DNA from: Alphaproteobacteria bacterium
GTDB lineage: Bacteria > Pseudomonadota > Alphaproteobacteria > Caulobacterales > Caulobacteraceae
Direction: 5' to 3'
Length of the DNA: 64,000 nt
NCBI GenBank assembly: GCA_018821435.1
Contig: JAHJME010000034.1
Location: 20,662-84,661 of the forward strand
Shown: in pieces, positions 51,453 to 61,337 of the stretch
Layout: the number at the start of each line of letters is the position of its first letter
How positions within the stretch are numbered: the first letter of the stretch is position 1
The notes under the pieces: generated by a model
What the model was told of the DNA's origin: nothing
Databases searched by the model: none
The model's input: the letters and a program-made list of their open reading frames with translations, nothing else
Translations under genes and position numbers: made by a program

Positions 51453-52895
51453 TCAGACGACGGCGCCCTGATGCGCCCGGCTCGACACCTGCCCCGGCTG
51501 TAGGCGCCCATAGGCCTGGGCCAGGCGGTCGACCGCATCTGTCAGCACCTCGGGCGCCAGCGTGTAGGGCAGGCGCAGAAAGCGCTCGAACGCCCCGTCG
51601 ACGCCGAAGCGCGGACCGGCGGCCAGCCGCACGCCGAACCGCTCGGATGTCGCGGCCAGCGCCGTCGACACCGGGGCCGGCAACTCGGCCCACAGCGACA
51701 GGCCGCCCGGCGGCGAGGTGACCTTCCAGTCGGGCAATGCCGTCCCGACCGCGCGGATCAGGTGGTCGCGGCGGCCACGCAGCATGGCGCGACGGGCGTC
51801 CAGCGTGGCGTCCTCGTCGCCCAGCAGGTGGACGACGGCCAGTTGCTCCAGGATCGGGGTGCCCAGGTCGATGGAGGACCGGCGCGCGGCCAGCGCCTGG
51901 ATCGTCGGCACGTCGGCGCGAATCCAGCCCAGGCGCAGGCCGCCCCAGAAACTCTTGCCCGTGGACCCCAGCCGCACCAGTCCCTCGTCCGGCTCGTCGA
52001 AGGCGTAGGGCTGGATCGGCAAGTCCAGGGCCAGGTCGATCAGGGTCTCGTCGAAGATCAGCGTGGTCCGCGCCCGCGCCGCCGCCTCGACGATGGCCGT
52101 GCGGGTCTGCGGGGTCATCCAGCGGCCCGTCGGATTGTGGAAATCGGCGATGAAATAGGCCAGACGCGGGCCGCTCTGGCGCAAGGCGGCGGCCACGCCC
52201 TCGACGTCCCAGCCCTCGCCCGGCAGCCCCACGGGCGCGGGCCGGCACGAGGCGCGCTGGATGGCGTCGATGGCGTGGGGATAGGTCGGATGGTCGATCA
52301 CCACCCGGTCGCCCGGCCCGCAGGTCAGCCGCAGCATCAGGGCCAGCGCGTGCTGGGCGCCGTTGGTGACCATGATCTGGTCCGGCATCGTCGGCAGGCC
52401 GCGCCGGGTGTACCGCGCCGCGATGGTCTCGCGCAGGATCGGCAGGCCCAGGGCCGCATAGCCGTGGTTCGGCAAGTGCGCCGGCAGGGCGCTGATCGCG
52501 GACACGAACGCCTGGTGCACCTGTTCGGCGGCGGGCGGCGCGGCCGAGGCCATGTCGATCAGCCCGTCGCCCTCGGATCCGGCCAGCAGCGAGGCCATGC
52601 CGCGTTCGCCCGGCCCGCCCGGCAGGCGGGTCCGCGCGCCGGCGCCCTGGCGGCGGTCCAGGAAGCCGTCGTCGCGCAGGCGGCCCAGCGCGGCGGTGAC
52701 CGTGGTCCGGCTGACCTCCAGCGCCTGGGCCAGTTCGCGCTCGCCTGGCAGCACCACGTCCAGCGGCAGCCGGCCGTCCAGGACCAGCAGGCGCAGGCCG
52801 TCGGCCAGCTGGCGATAGGCGGGGCCGGTGCGCTCGCCGCGCCATGCGCCGAGCAGACGGGTGAGGGAGGCGGGACCGATGCGGCGCGTGCTCAT
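51453..52895 (-). CDS. MocR-family (GntR-aminotransferase fusion) regulator
   Basis: 480 aa from ATG 52895 (AAGG upstream); GTG 52904 is an alternative. GntR-type winged HTH at about 20-90 (LPGERELAQALEVSRTTVTA; DDGFLDRRQGAGARTRL). Aminotransferase class I-like domain follows, with PLP-binding Lys in GSTGKSFWGGLRLGW. These regulators bind PLP and an amino-containing effector. Divergent from a YczE-type membrane gene, the same arrangement as the YczR/YczE pair described in Salmonella. Confidence 0.93.
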   Translation of the reverse strand: MSTRRIGPASLTRLLGAWRGERTGPAYRQLADGLRLLVLDGRLPLDVVLPGERELAQALEVSRTTVTAALGRLRDDGFLDRRQGAGARTRLPGGPGERGMASLLAGSEGDGLIDMASAAPPAAEQVHQAFVSAISALPAHLPNHGYAALGLPILRETIAARYTRRGLPTMPDQIMVTNGAQHALALMLRLTCGPGDRVVIDHPTYPHAIDAIQRASCRPAPVGLPGEGWDVEGVAAALRQSGPRLAYFIADFHNPTGRWMTPQTRTAIVEAAARARTTLIFDETLIDLALDLPIQPYAFDEPDEGLVRLGSTGKSFWGGLRLGWIRADVPTIQALAARRSSIDLGTPILEQLAVVHLLGDEDATLDARRAMLRGRRDHLIRAVGTALPDWKVTSPPGGLSLWAELPAPVSTALAATSERFGVRLAAGPRFGVDGAFERFLRLPYTLAPEVLTDAVDRLAQAYGRLQPGQVSSRAHQGAVV

Positions 52896-52957
52896 GAAAG
52901 CCACCTTCGCAGAACTGGACCTGTTTTCCAGGGCCAGTTTAGACGATCTGGATCGGC

Positions 52958-53572
52958 ATGATGATGGTCCGCCGCCTGATCCAGCTCGTTCTCGGCCTGT
53001 CCCTCTATGGGGCCGCCATGGGGTTGATGGTGCGCGCGGGCCTGGGCCTCGATCCCTGGGACGTGTTCCACCAGGGGCTGGCCGGGCGGGTGGGCCTGTC
53101 CATCGGCCTGCTGGTCAACATCGTCGGCGCGCTGGTGCTGCTGCTGTGGATCCCGCTGCGGCAGAAGCCGGGGATCGGCACCATCGCCAACGTCCTGATC
53201 ATCGGCACCGCCATGGACCTGTCGATGATGGTGCTGCCCGAACTGTCCGGCCTGCCGCTCCGCGGCGGCGCCCTGGTGCTGGCGATCGTCGTCAACGGGA
53301 TCGCGGGCGCCATGTACATCGGCGCGGGCCTGGGTCCGGGGCCCCGCGACGGGCTGATGACCGGCCTCGCGCGGCGAACGGGGCGCTCGATCCGCCTGGT
53401 CCGCACCGGCATCGAGCTCAGCGTTCTGGCCATCGGCTGGCTGCTGGGCGGCACGGTCGGCGTCGGCACCGTGATCTACGCCTTCGCCATCGGCCCGCTG
53501 GTCCAGGCCTTCCTGCCGCTGTTCACGATCACCGCGGCTAAGACTCCGGAAACCCTGGTCGTTAACCCCTGA
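52958..53572 (+). CDS. YczE/YitT-family membrane protein
   Basis: 204 aa, five membrane spans. Typical sequence GLMVRAGLGLDPWDVFHQGL in the first loop and AMYIGAGLGPGPRDGLMTGL in the middle, which is characteristic of YczE proteins. Transported substrate or role is unknown. 62 bases separate it from the divergent MocR regulator, its probable controller. Start may be any of three consecutive Met codons. Confidence 0.87.
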   Translation: MMMVRRLIQLVLGLSLYGAAMGLMVRAGLGLDPWDVFHQGLAGRVGLSIGLLVNIVGALVLLLWIPLRQKPGIGTIANVLIIGTAMDLSMMVLPELSGLPLRGGALVLAIVVNGIAGAMYIGAGLGPGPRDGLMTGLARRTGRSIRLVRTGIELSVLAIGWLLGGTVGVGTVIYAFAIGPLVQAFLPLFTITAAKTPETLVVNP

Positions 53573-53678
53573 TTCCGGTCTCCGAAACACCGCCTTTACC
53601 CTTGGCCTGTATCAATCAGGGACAAGAAGAGACCTCGTCCAGAACGGACGTGAGTCCGGTTTAGGTGGGTGTTTTCAT

Positions 53679-55163
<1,485 letters not shown>

Positions 55164-55240
55164 CCGCCGTTCGTCGCAGGCCCGTTCGCCTGATCGCCGG
55201 CGCGCGCTACGCTCGCCGACCTGAGTAGGGGGAGCGTCCT

Positions 55241-56014
55241 GTGACGACCATCGGCCCGACGTCCCTGCCTGCGACGGGCCAGCCTGTGACGGGCGCCGCC
55301 ACGACGGCGGCGGGCGACGCCAAGACCAAGCGAGCCGAAGAGAAGCTGCGCGAGGCGCAGCGGGCCATCGAAACGCTCAAGCAGACCGCCGACAGCGCGC
55401 GGGCCGAGCGCAAGGCCACCGCCAAGAAGAAGGTCGAAGACCTCAAGGCGCGGCTACGCCAGCTCCAGATGTTCGGCGCCAGTCCCCGCCAGATCGCCCA
55501 ACTCGCCAAGGAACTCGCCCAGGCGGTGAAGGCCTATGGCGCGGGCGGCGGCGCCGAGGCTCCTTCCCCGACCCCGGCCTCGCCGGCCGCAACGGCGACG
55601 CCGGCGGCGGGCGCCGGGGAGTCCCCGGACACAGCCGCTGACGCACCCGAGGCGGGCGCGGAGGACGGCAAGGCGGAAGACGCGTCCAAGCCCGCTGACG
55701 CCGAGGAGCCCAAGACACCCTACGAGACCGCGTTGCGCGCGCAGCAGGAGGACGCCGACCGGCAGGCCCGCCGCGCCGCCGCGTCCGAGGAAGACCGGCA
55801 ATTCCTGGCCGAGGCCCGCAAGCTGGCCAAGGAGCTCAAGGCCGCGGCGCGGGACGCGGCCCGAAAGGCTCAGCGCGAGGACGCCCCCGACGCGAAGGAC
55901 GCCAACAAGGCCGCAGATGAGGCCGAGACGGCGGTCGCCGAGGCTGAACGCGCCGTCGGCGCCAGCGACGGCGCGGCCGGCGCGATGTCGCCGGGCCTGT
56001 CCCTTACCGTCTAG
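55241..56014 (+). CDS. Ala/Glu/Lys-rich coiled-coil protein of unknown function
   Basis: 257 aa with GTG start; AGGGGGAG precedes it by 6 bases. Two charged helical stretches (about 27-95, KTKRAEEKLREAQRAIETLK; and 165-240, QQEDADRQARRAAASEEDRQ) flank a Pro/Ala-rich acidic linker. No signal peptide or domain recognised; low-complexity coiled coil. Overlaps the convergent peptidase gene by four bases (CTAG). Confidence 0.65.
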   Translation: MTTIGPTSLPATGQPVTGAATTAAGDAKTKRAEEKLREAQRAIETLKQTADSARAERKATAKKKVEDLKARLRQLQMFGASPRQIAQLAKELAQAVKAYGAGGGAEAPSPTPASPAATATPAAGAGESPDTAADAPEAGAEDGKAEDASKPADAEEPKTPYETALRAQQEDADRQARRAAASEEDRQFLAEARKLAKELKAAARDAARKAQREDAPDAKDANKAADEAETAVAEAERAVGASDGAAGAMSPGLSLTV

Positions 56015-56871
56015 CGGTCGGCCGCGCTCGCCTTGAGCTTGGCGTAGCGGGTCGGCTGCTGCTGTCGCTCGGTCTCCAGCAGGGTGGTCACCTGGTTCAG
56101 CACCGCCAGGGCCGCGATCCGGGTTTCAGGATCGGCGTCGGCGTTGTCGGCGGCCCGCGCCAGCCACGACTGCGCCTCCGCGAAATCCCGCGTCACGATG
56201 TAGCCCAGGGCGTAGGCCTGGCCGAGTTCGATCTGCGCCTCGACGCGGCCCTGTAGCGCGCGCTCGCGCAGCCGATTCAGCTCGCCCCGGGCCGCCGCGA
56301 GGCTCCCCGCGCTCGCTGTCGGCATGATGATGGTGACCGCCTGCGCGCGGCCCGCCTTCGCCTCGACCTTGGGCGACGCCGACGACGCCACCTGGAACCG
56401 CGCGCCGCCGCCCGACGGCAGGCCGAAGCCGTAAGGCTCCAGATGCAGGTGAGGTCCCTGGTCGCCGTGCGTGCCCTTCGGCTGGTAGCGGGCGAACGGC
56501 GCGCCGGCCCTGCGGAGGCGCTCGGCCGCCTCGCCGGGACTCATGCCGTCCACCACGAGGTCGAAGGCGCCGGGTGCGCCGGGTCGCCCCAGCGAGTGCC
56601 GCGAGGTGCCCCCAGGCCGAACCGTCATCGCCCCCTGGGCCCGCAGCTGATCTTCACGTTCCGGGGTGCGATAGCCGCCCGTCATCCGCCAGGACCCCTG
56701 CCCGAACACCGTGTTCATGAGCGAGGCGAACTTGGCCTCCGTCAGCGCCTGCGCCGGCGCGGGACTGGCCAGCAGGCTCAGCAGCGCGCCAGCCAGGGCA
56801 GCCTTGGCCACGACGGCCGTGCGGAGGGAGGGCGATCCAGACACGGGCCCAGTAGAGCCGATCAGGGCCAA
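56011..56871 (-). CDS. M15-like peptidase fused to Sel1-type repeats
   Basis: 286 aa. A signal-anchor or signal peptide covers 20-45 (LAGALLSLLASPAPAQA). The D-Ala-D-Ala-peptidase-like domain (50-150) has the motifs GYRTPEREDQ, SRHSLGRPGAPGAFDLVV (S-x-H...D) and HLHLEP (HxH), so the metal ligands appear present. The C-terminal half has Sel1-like helical repeats (GRVEAQIELGQAYALGYIVT; DFAEAQSWLARAADNAD). Likely periplasmic peptidoglycan-linked protein. The H-to-D spacing is larger than usual because of a Gly/Pro insert. Confidence 0.78.
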   Translation of the reverse strand: MALIGSTGPVSGSPSLRTAVVAKAALAGALLSLLASPAPAQALTEAKFASLMNTVFGQGSWRMTGGYRTPEREDQLRAQGAMTVRPGGTSRHSLGRPGAPGAFDLVVDGMSPGEAAERLRRAGAPFARYQPKGTHGDQGPHLHLEPYGFGLPSGGGARFQVASSASPKVEAKAGRAQAVTIIMPTASAGSLAAARGELNRLRERALQGRVEAQIELGQAYALGYIVTRDFAEAQSWLARAADNADADPETRIAALAVLNQVTTLLETERQQQPTRYAKLKASAADR

Positions 56872-56916
56872 GACAAGGTGAAGACGGATGGTGAATCAGG
56901 CGTGACCCAGCCGACC

Positions 56917-57240
56917 TTAGTCCTCGACCTTCCGCCGCCGGAACGGCTGGCGCTTGAACTCTTTCTTCTCGCCCTTGGCCTTGGCGGCGATTTCCTTGAG
57001 CTTGACGGTCTGCAGCACCGACAGCGCCTGGCCGGCCGCACCCTTCTCGGGGTCCCCGAAGGCGCGACCATAGGTTTTCACCCGGTCGGCCACCTCGGTT
57101 AGGAATTCACCCTCCCAGTCGGAGAGTTCGATGCCGGCCTTGTCGGCCGTCCGCCGGGCGCGTTTCAGCGCGTTGAGGGCGGCGCGCTTGGCGGCCGCCT
57201 TCCGGGCCTCGTGGGGCGAGACTGGCGGTTTTCGGTTCAA
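56917..57240 (-). CDS. Small basic protein of unknown function
   Basis: 107 aa, Lys/Arg-rich (ends KEFKRQPFRRRKVED) and mostly helical (SDWEGEFLTEVADRVKTYGR). Its start overlaps the stop of the UPF0335 gene by four bases (ATGA at 57237-57240), so they are coupled. No family recognised beyond being a likely Caulobacterales-specific conserved protein. Confidence 0.65.
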   Translation of the reverse strand: MNRKPPVSPHEARKAAAKRAALNALKRARRTADKAGIELSDWEGEFLTEVADRVKTYGRAFGDPEKGAAGQALSVLQTVKLKEIAAKAKGEKKEFKRQPFRRRKVED

Positions 57241-57506
57241 ATCTCTCCGATGGCCGACAGGTAGAGGTCGAGGATCGCCTCTTCCTCCTGGCGCTTGGCG
57301 CGGTCCTGCTTCCGGATCCGGATCACCTTGTTGATGATCTTGACGTCGAAGCCGTTGCCCTTGGCCTCGGCCTTCACTTCCTTGATCTGCTCGGCGATCT
57401 CGGACTTTTCCTGCTCGAGGCGTTCGATGCGCTCGATGATGCTCTTGAGCTGGCCCTGCGCGGTCGCGTTCAGGACGTCGGGGTGGGCGGAAGCGTCGTC
57501 GGCCAT
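57237..57506 (-). CDS. UPF0335 (DUF2312) protein
   Basis: 89 aa from ATG 57506. Helical, with the family segment LKSIIERIERLEQEKSEIAE then FDVKIINKVIRIRKQDRAKR and ILDLYLSAIGE at the C-terminus. Found across Alphaproteobacteria with no known function; the coiled coil suggests self-association or a nucleic-acid role. Translationally coupled to the following basic protein. Confidence 0.88.
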   Translation of the reverse strand: MADDASAHPDVLNATAQGQLKSIIERIERLEQEKSEIAEQIKEVKAEAKGNGFDVKIINKVIRIRKQDRAKRQEEEAILDLYLSAIGEI

Positions 57507-57635
57507 GGCCAAGCCTTTAAGCTAGATGAGGAGGTCCGGAAAGCGGCGGAACCTAGTGGCCCCGGGCCGCGCTGTCACGCGCCCATGAACCTTCGCCGCG
57601 CGTCACCCGTTGGACGGATCGACGCGGAGGATTCC

Positions 57636-58223
57636 ATGGCTGAACAGATCAAGCGGCGGCCGACCGAGGCCGAGGCTCATGCGGCGGTCCGCACCCTGAT
57701 CGAATGGGCGGGCGACGACCCCGATCGCGAGGGTCTGCTGGACACCCCGCGCCGCGTGGCCAAGTCCTACAGGGAGCTGTTCGCGGGCTATGAGACCGAT
57801 CCGCGGGACTATCTGGCCCGCACGTTCGAGGAGGTGGGCGGGTACGACGAGCTGGTGATCCTGAAGGACATCCGGGTCGTCAGTTTCTGCGAGCACCACA
57901 TGCTGCCGTTCCTGGGCAAGGCCCACGTGGGCTACCTGCCGAACGATCGGGTGGTGGGAATCTCGAAGCTGGCGCGCGTGGTCCACGGCTTCGCGCGGCG
58001 ACTGCAGATCCAGGAGAAGCTTACCGCCGAGATCGCCGGCGCCATCCAGGACATCCTGAAGCCCAAGGGCGTGGGCGTGGTCGTCGTCTCCGAGCACAGC
58101 TGCATGACCATGCGCGGCGTGAACACGCCCGGCTCGCGCCTGACCACCAGCCACCTGCTGGGCGAGGTCCGCAACGACCCCCGCACGCGGCAGGAGTTCT
58201 TCGACCTGGTCCACAGCGAATAG
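57636..58223 (+). CDS. folE: GTP cyclohydrolase I
   Basis: 195 aa from ATG 57636 (GGAGG 5 bases upstream); the longer frame overlaps the divergent promoter. Motifs: SFCEHHMLPF (zinc Cys and His), GISKLARVVHGFARRLQIQE, and VVVSEHSCMTMRGVNTPGS (second zinc Cys). Converts GTP to dihydroneopterin triphosphate for folate and related cofactors. Stands as a single gene; a large hairpin begins at its stop. Confidence 0.97.
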   Translation: MAEQIKRRPTEAEAHAAVRTLIEWAGDDPDREGLLDTPRRVAKSYRELFAGYETDPRDYLARTFEEVGGYDELVILKDIRVVSFCEHHMLPFLGKAHVGYLPNDRVVGISKLARVVHGFARRLQIQEKLTAEIAGAIQDILKPKGVGVVVVSEHSCMTMRGVNTPGSRLTTSHLLGEVRNDPRTRQEFFDLVHSE

Positions 58224-58270
58224 CGGGCTGTCAGGCGAAGTGGTCCCGGTTCGCCGCCCGGACAGCCCGC
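58223..58270. repeat. Hairpin at the folE 3' end
   Basis: GCGGGCTGTC (58223-58232) pairs with GACAGCCCGC (58261-58270); inside, GGCGAA pairs with TTCGCC. The long interrupted stem starts at the last base of the folE stop. No T-run follows on the plus strand, so termination may rely on another factor. Confidence 0.5.
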
Positions 58271-58300
58271 CAAGCAAGATGCGGGTGACGCCCGCGCACG

Positions 58301-58332
58301 AAAAAGCCCCCTGCCTGGCGACGGCAGGGGGC
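58301..58332 (-). terminator. Intrinsic terminator for the PEP-CTERM gene
   Basis: Perfect 10-bp stem GCCCCCTGCC/GGCAGGGGGC (58306-58315 and 58323-58332) with a 7-base loop. On the minus strand it is followed by TTTTT. It lies 30 bases past the stop of the minus-strand gene ending at 58362. Confidence 0.85.
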
Positions 58333-58361
58333 TCGCATTCGTTCGCCGACTGGAGAGAGGG

Positions 58362-59015
58362 CTAGGCGAACGTCGACGCGGTGCGGCGGCGACGGATCAT
58401 GGCGCCGGCGGTGCCGAAGCCCATGATCATCAGCGCCCAGGAGGCCGGTTCCGGAACCGGAGCCGAGGCCAGGCTGTCAAACTCGAACGAGTTGCCGGTC
58501 GAGCTGAACTCGACCGTCTTGATGACGGAGCCATCGAAGTTGTAGCTGACGCGACGGCCCCAGCTTTGGTCGCCGTTGTCGCCGGTGGTGGCGTTCCAGA
58601 TCTGCGACCCTTGCAGGGTGACCGAGTTGCCCGAGAAGTCGGTGAACTTCACGAAGTTGTAGTTGTCCGGCGAACCCAGGAAGAAGCTGAACGAGCCCAT
58701 GCCCTCTGCCGAGGTCAGGGTGGCCTTGCCGCCGCCCGTGATGGTGAAATAGTTGGTCGTGTCGCCGGGCGGCGGCGCGCTGACGCTGTCCCAGAGGCCC
58801 AGCGAGCCGTCGCGGACGAAGGTGTTGGCGTCGCCGACGAAGCTGAACTGGCCCGACGCGTTCACGGCGTCGAAGTCCTCGATCATCGTCTGGCCGGCCG
58901 GCAGCGGCAGGTCGTCGTTGTAGATCGTCACGGTCAGGGCCGAGGCAGAGGACGCGGCGGTCAGGGCGACGGCGGCGGCGGCGGTGGCGCACAGGGCGCG
59001 GAGGGTGTTGCGCAT
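58362..59015 (-). CDS. PEPxxWA-CTERM sorting-domain protein
   Basis: 217 aa from ATG 59015, where the signal peptide MRNTLRALCATAAAAVALTA..ASA begins. Beta-rich body with a Phe/Gly pattern (MGSFSFFLGSPDNYNFVKFT). C-terminal sorting signal: VPEPASWA, hydrophobic segment (LMIMGFGTAGAM), and RRRR. Expected to be exported and processed by an exosortase-type enzyme. The intrinsic terminator at 58301 ends its transcript. Similar in design to 723-1424 but unrelated in sequence body. Confidence 0.87.
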   Translation of the reverse strand: MRNTLRALCATAAAAVALTAASSASALTVTIYNDDLPLPAGQTMIEDFDAVNASGQFSFVGDANTFVRDGSLGLWDSVSAPPPGDTTNYFTITGGGKATLTSAEGMGSFSFFLGSPDNYNFVKFTDFSGNSVTLQGSQIWNATTGDNGDQSWGRRVSYNFDGSVIKTVEFSSTGNSFEFDSLASAPVPEPASWALMIMGFGTAGAMIRRRRTASTFA

Positions 59016-59164
59016 AGGATCGTCCGTTCTTTGCGACGAACCCCATGCGGAGCCCGTACCGGTTTGAGACAGAAACGCGTTACTTGCCACCGGTGCTCTG
59101 CAGGCTCCGTGCCACGGCTCAGCTTGAGATACGAATGCGCGCGTCCGTTGGACGAACCCGGGCG

Positions 59165-59770
59165 CTAAATAAGGCCGCGGGCCTCGAGGGCGGGCCGCAG
59201 CGCCGCCGGATCGGTGAAGTGGTGAACGTCGAAACCCAGGTCCCGGGCCGCCGCGATGTTGCGGGCGCTGTCGTCCACGAACAGCATATCGCCGGGCGCC
59301 AGACCGAAGCGTTCGCACGCCAGCCGGTAGATGGCCGGGTCGGGCTTCATCACCAGCTCCCGGCCCGAGGCGACGAAGCCGGCCAGCCGCCCGAACGCCG
59401 GGCTCATGGCCAGGGTCGAGTCGATGGTCTCGTGACTGATGTTGGACAGGCCGTACTGCGGCAGGCCGCGCGCATGCAGCGCCTCGATGGCGGCCTCGGT
59501 CTCGGCGATGGGGCCCGAGAACATCTCGTCCCAGCGGCGATGCCAAGCCCAGATCTCGGCCTCATGCTGCGGGTGCAGGGCGCTCAGCGCCGCGCAGTTC
59601 TCGGCAAACGTGACGCCGCAGTCCGTCGGCGTGTGCCACGCCAGGGTGCAGACGTCGGACAGGAACCGGTCGCAGACGACCGGATCCGGGAATATCTTTT
59701 GATAGAGCGTGCGCGGGTTCCAGCGCACGATGACATTGCCGAAGTCCCAGAGGACAGCCTTCGGCGACAC
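59165..59770 (-). CDS. HAD-superfamily hydrolase (subfamily IA)
   Basis: 201 aa, GTG start. HAD motif I AVLWDFGNVIVRW (WDFGN replacing the usual DxDxT/V: the nucleophile Asp is in DFGN), cap region, motif II near GLSNIS, and motif IV MLFVDDSARNIAAA. The WDFGNV variant is typical of YihX-like phosphatases acting on sugar or small-molecule phosphates. It ends close to rpmJ, which lies just upstream on the same strand. Confidence 0.87.
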   Translation of the reverse strand: MSPKAVLWDFGNVIVRWNPRTLYQKIFPDPVVCDRFLSDVCTLAWHTPTDCGVTFAENCAALSALHPQHEAEIWAWHRRWDEMFSGPIAETEAAIEALHARGLPQYGLSNISHETIDSTLAMSPAFGRLAGFVASGRELVMKPDPAIYRLACERFGLAPGDMLFVDDSARNIAAARDLGFDVHHFTDPAALRPALEARGLI

Positions 59771-59779
59771 CGGGCCGGC

Positions 59780-59905
59780 TTAGCCTTGCTTGGCTTTGAA
59801 GCGCGGGTCGGTCTTGTTGATGATGTAGACGATGCCCTTGCGGCGCACGAGCTTGCAGTCGCGGTGACGCGTCTTGAGCGACTTGAGCGAGCTTCTGACC
59901 TTCAT
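59780..59905 (-). CDS. rpmJ: 50S ribosomal protein L36 (zinc-free form)
   Basis: 41 aa: MKVRSSLKSLKTRHRDCKLV through FKAKQG, read directly from the sequence with ATG at 59905-59903 and TAA at 59780. It keeps the MKVR and CKLVRRKG segments of L36 but has only one of the four zinc ligands (C17), so it is the zinc-independent paralogue type. It lies 9 bases upstream of the HAD gene on the same strand and may be cotranscribed. Confidence 0.92.
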   Translation of the reverse strand: MKVRSSLKSLKTRHRDCKLVRRKGIVYIINKTDPRFKAKQG

Positions 59906-60041
59906 GGGACCGTATCTTCAATCGGGCCGCGGAGGGCCGGTTGGCGAACAAGAGGGCGCGCATATACGGGCGGCCCGTATCGGAGTCAACCTGACGCCCT
60001 TTTGATTGGGGCCCGGATCGACGCACTCTAGAGTCCTCCCG

Positions 60042-61337
60042 ATGCGTCGTCGCGTTCTCCCCGCCCTTCTCGCCCTCGCCGGTTGCGCGAGCCCCGTCCC
60101 GCCGCCCAGCCTGGCCGTGCCGGTCGCCACCGCCGCGGTGGCCGCCGCCGAGATGGCCGTGCCCGCCGCCGCGCCGTCGGTGGCCCCACCCACCGCGTCC
60201 GGCGACATGATCTTCGACGCCTGGGCCTCGGAGTTTCAGGGCCGCGCCCTGGCCGCCGGGATCCGGCCCGAGGTGCTGAGCCGCGAGATGGCCGGCCTGA
60301 CCCCCGACCCGCGCGTGGCCGGGCTGGACAGCCGCCAGCCCGAGTTCTCCAAGCCGATCAGCGAGTACTTGAAGGGCGTGGTCACCGCCGACCGCATCAC
60401 CATCGGCGCCCGCCGCGCCGCCGACACCCCGATGATCGGCGACATCGAGCAGCGCTTCGGCGTGCCGAAGCAGATCCTGATGGGCGTATGGGCCATGGAG
60501 AGCGGCTTCGGCGCCATCCAGGGCGACCTGGACACCGTCCGCTCCCTGGCGACGCTGGCGGCCCAAGGCCGCCGCCGCCCGTGGGCCGAGGGCGAACTGA
60601 TCGCCACCCTGCAGATCATCCAGTCGGGAGAGTTCACCCGCAGCCGCCTGCGCGGCTCCTGGGCGGGCGCCATGGGCCAGACCCAGTTCATCCCCACGAC
60701 CTTCCTCTCCACTGCGGTCGACGAGGATGGCGACGGCAAGCGCGACATCTGGGGCTCGTCCACCGATGCTTTGGCGTCGGCCGCCAATCTGCTGGCCAAG
60801 GCCGGCTGGGTGCGCGGCCAGGGCTGGGCGCGCGAGGTCACCGCGCCCGCCGGCTTCGACTTCGGCCTGACCGAGAGCGTCAGCGAACTGCCGGCCTGGT
60901 GGGCCGCCAAGGGCGTGCGCCCGGCCGACGGCAAGCCCTGGTCCGCCGCCGACGCCACGGCCAAGGCCCAGTTGATCGCGCCCACGGGCGCCAACGGGCC
61001 GCTGTTCCTGCTGCTGCCCAACCACTTCGCGATCCGCAAGTACAACAACAGCATCGCCTATGCCCTGGGCGTGGGCCTGCTGGCCGACCGGGTGGCGGGC
61101 GCCTCGCCCCTGGTGAAAGCTTGGCCGCTGGAGACGCCGCTGTCGCTGGTGGACCGGATGACCGCCCAGCGGGCGCTGACCGCGCTGGGCTTCAACCCCG
61201 GCGGCTCGGACGGCGTGGTGGGCATGGGCACCCGCAAGGCGCTGCGCGAGTGGCAGAAAGCGCGTGGGATCACCGCCGACGGCTATCTCTCCAGCGACAT
61301 GGTGCGCCGGCTCAAGGCGGAGGCGGACGCGGCTTAG
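60042..61337 (+). CDS. Lytic murein transglycosylase (MltB type) with PG-binding domain
   Basis: 431 aa from ATG 60042, where the lipoprotein signal MRRRVLPALLALAGC (C15) starts. SLT_2 domain at about 55-350 with catalytic E153 (VWAMESGFGAIQGD), SWAGAMGQTQFIPTTF and DEDGDGKRDIWGS. A C-terminal PG_binding_1 domain follows (MTAQRALTALGFNPGGSDGV). Cleaves peptidoglycan glycan strands to give anhydromuropeptides at the outer membrane. Stop overlaps the convergent MFS gene. Confidence 0.94.
   Translation: MRRRVLPALLALAGCASPVPPPSLAVPVATAAVAAAEMAVPAAAPSVAPPTASGDMIFDAWASEFQGRALAAGIRPEVLSREMAGLTPDPRVAGLDSRQPEFSKPISEYLKGVVTADRITIGARRAADTPMIGDIEQRFGVPKQILMGVWAMESGFGAIQGDLDTVRSLATLAAQGRRRPWAEGELIATLQIIQSGEFTRSRLRGSWAGAMGQTQFIPTTFLSTAVDEDGDGKRDIWGSSTDALASAANLLAKAGWVRGQGWAREVTAPAGFDFGLTESVSELPAWWAAKGVRPADGKPWSAADATAKAQLIAPTGANGPLFLLLPNHFAIRKYNNSIAYALGVGLLADRVAGASPLVKAWPLETPLSLVDRMTAQRALTALGFNPGGSDGVVGMGTRKALREWQKARGITADGYLSSDMVRRLKAEADAA

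Noticed and set aside
53562..53576. TTAA-N7-TTCC upstream of tacA as a CtrA site
   Set aside because: The second half-site matches only two of four positions and it overlaps the yczE stop; too weak to call.
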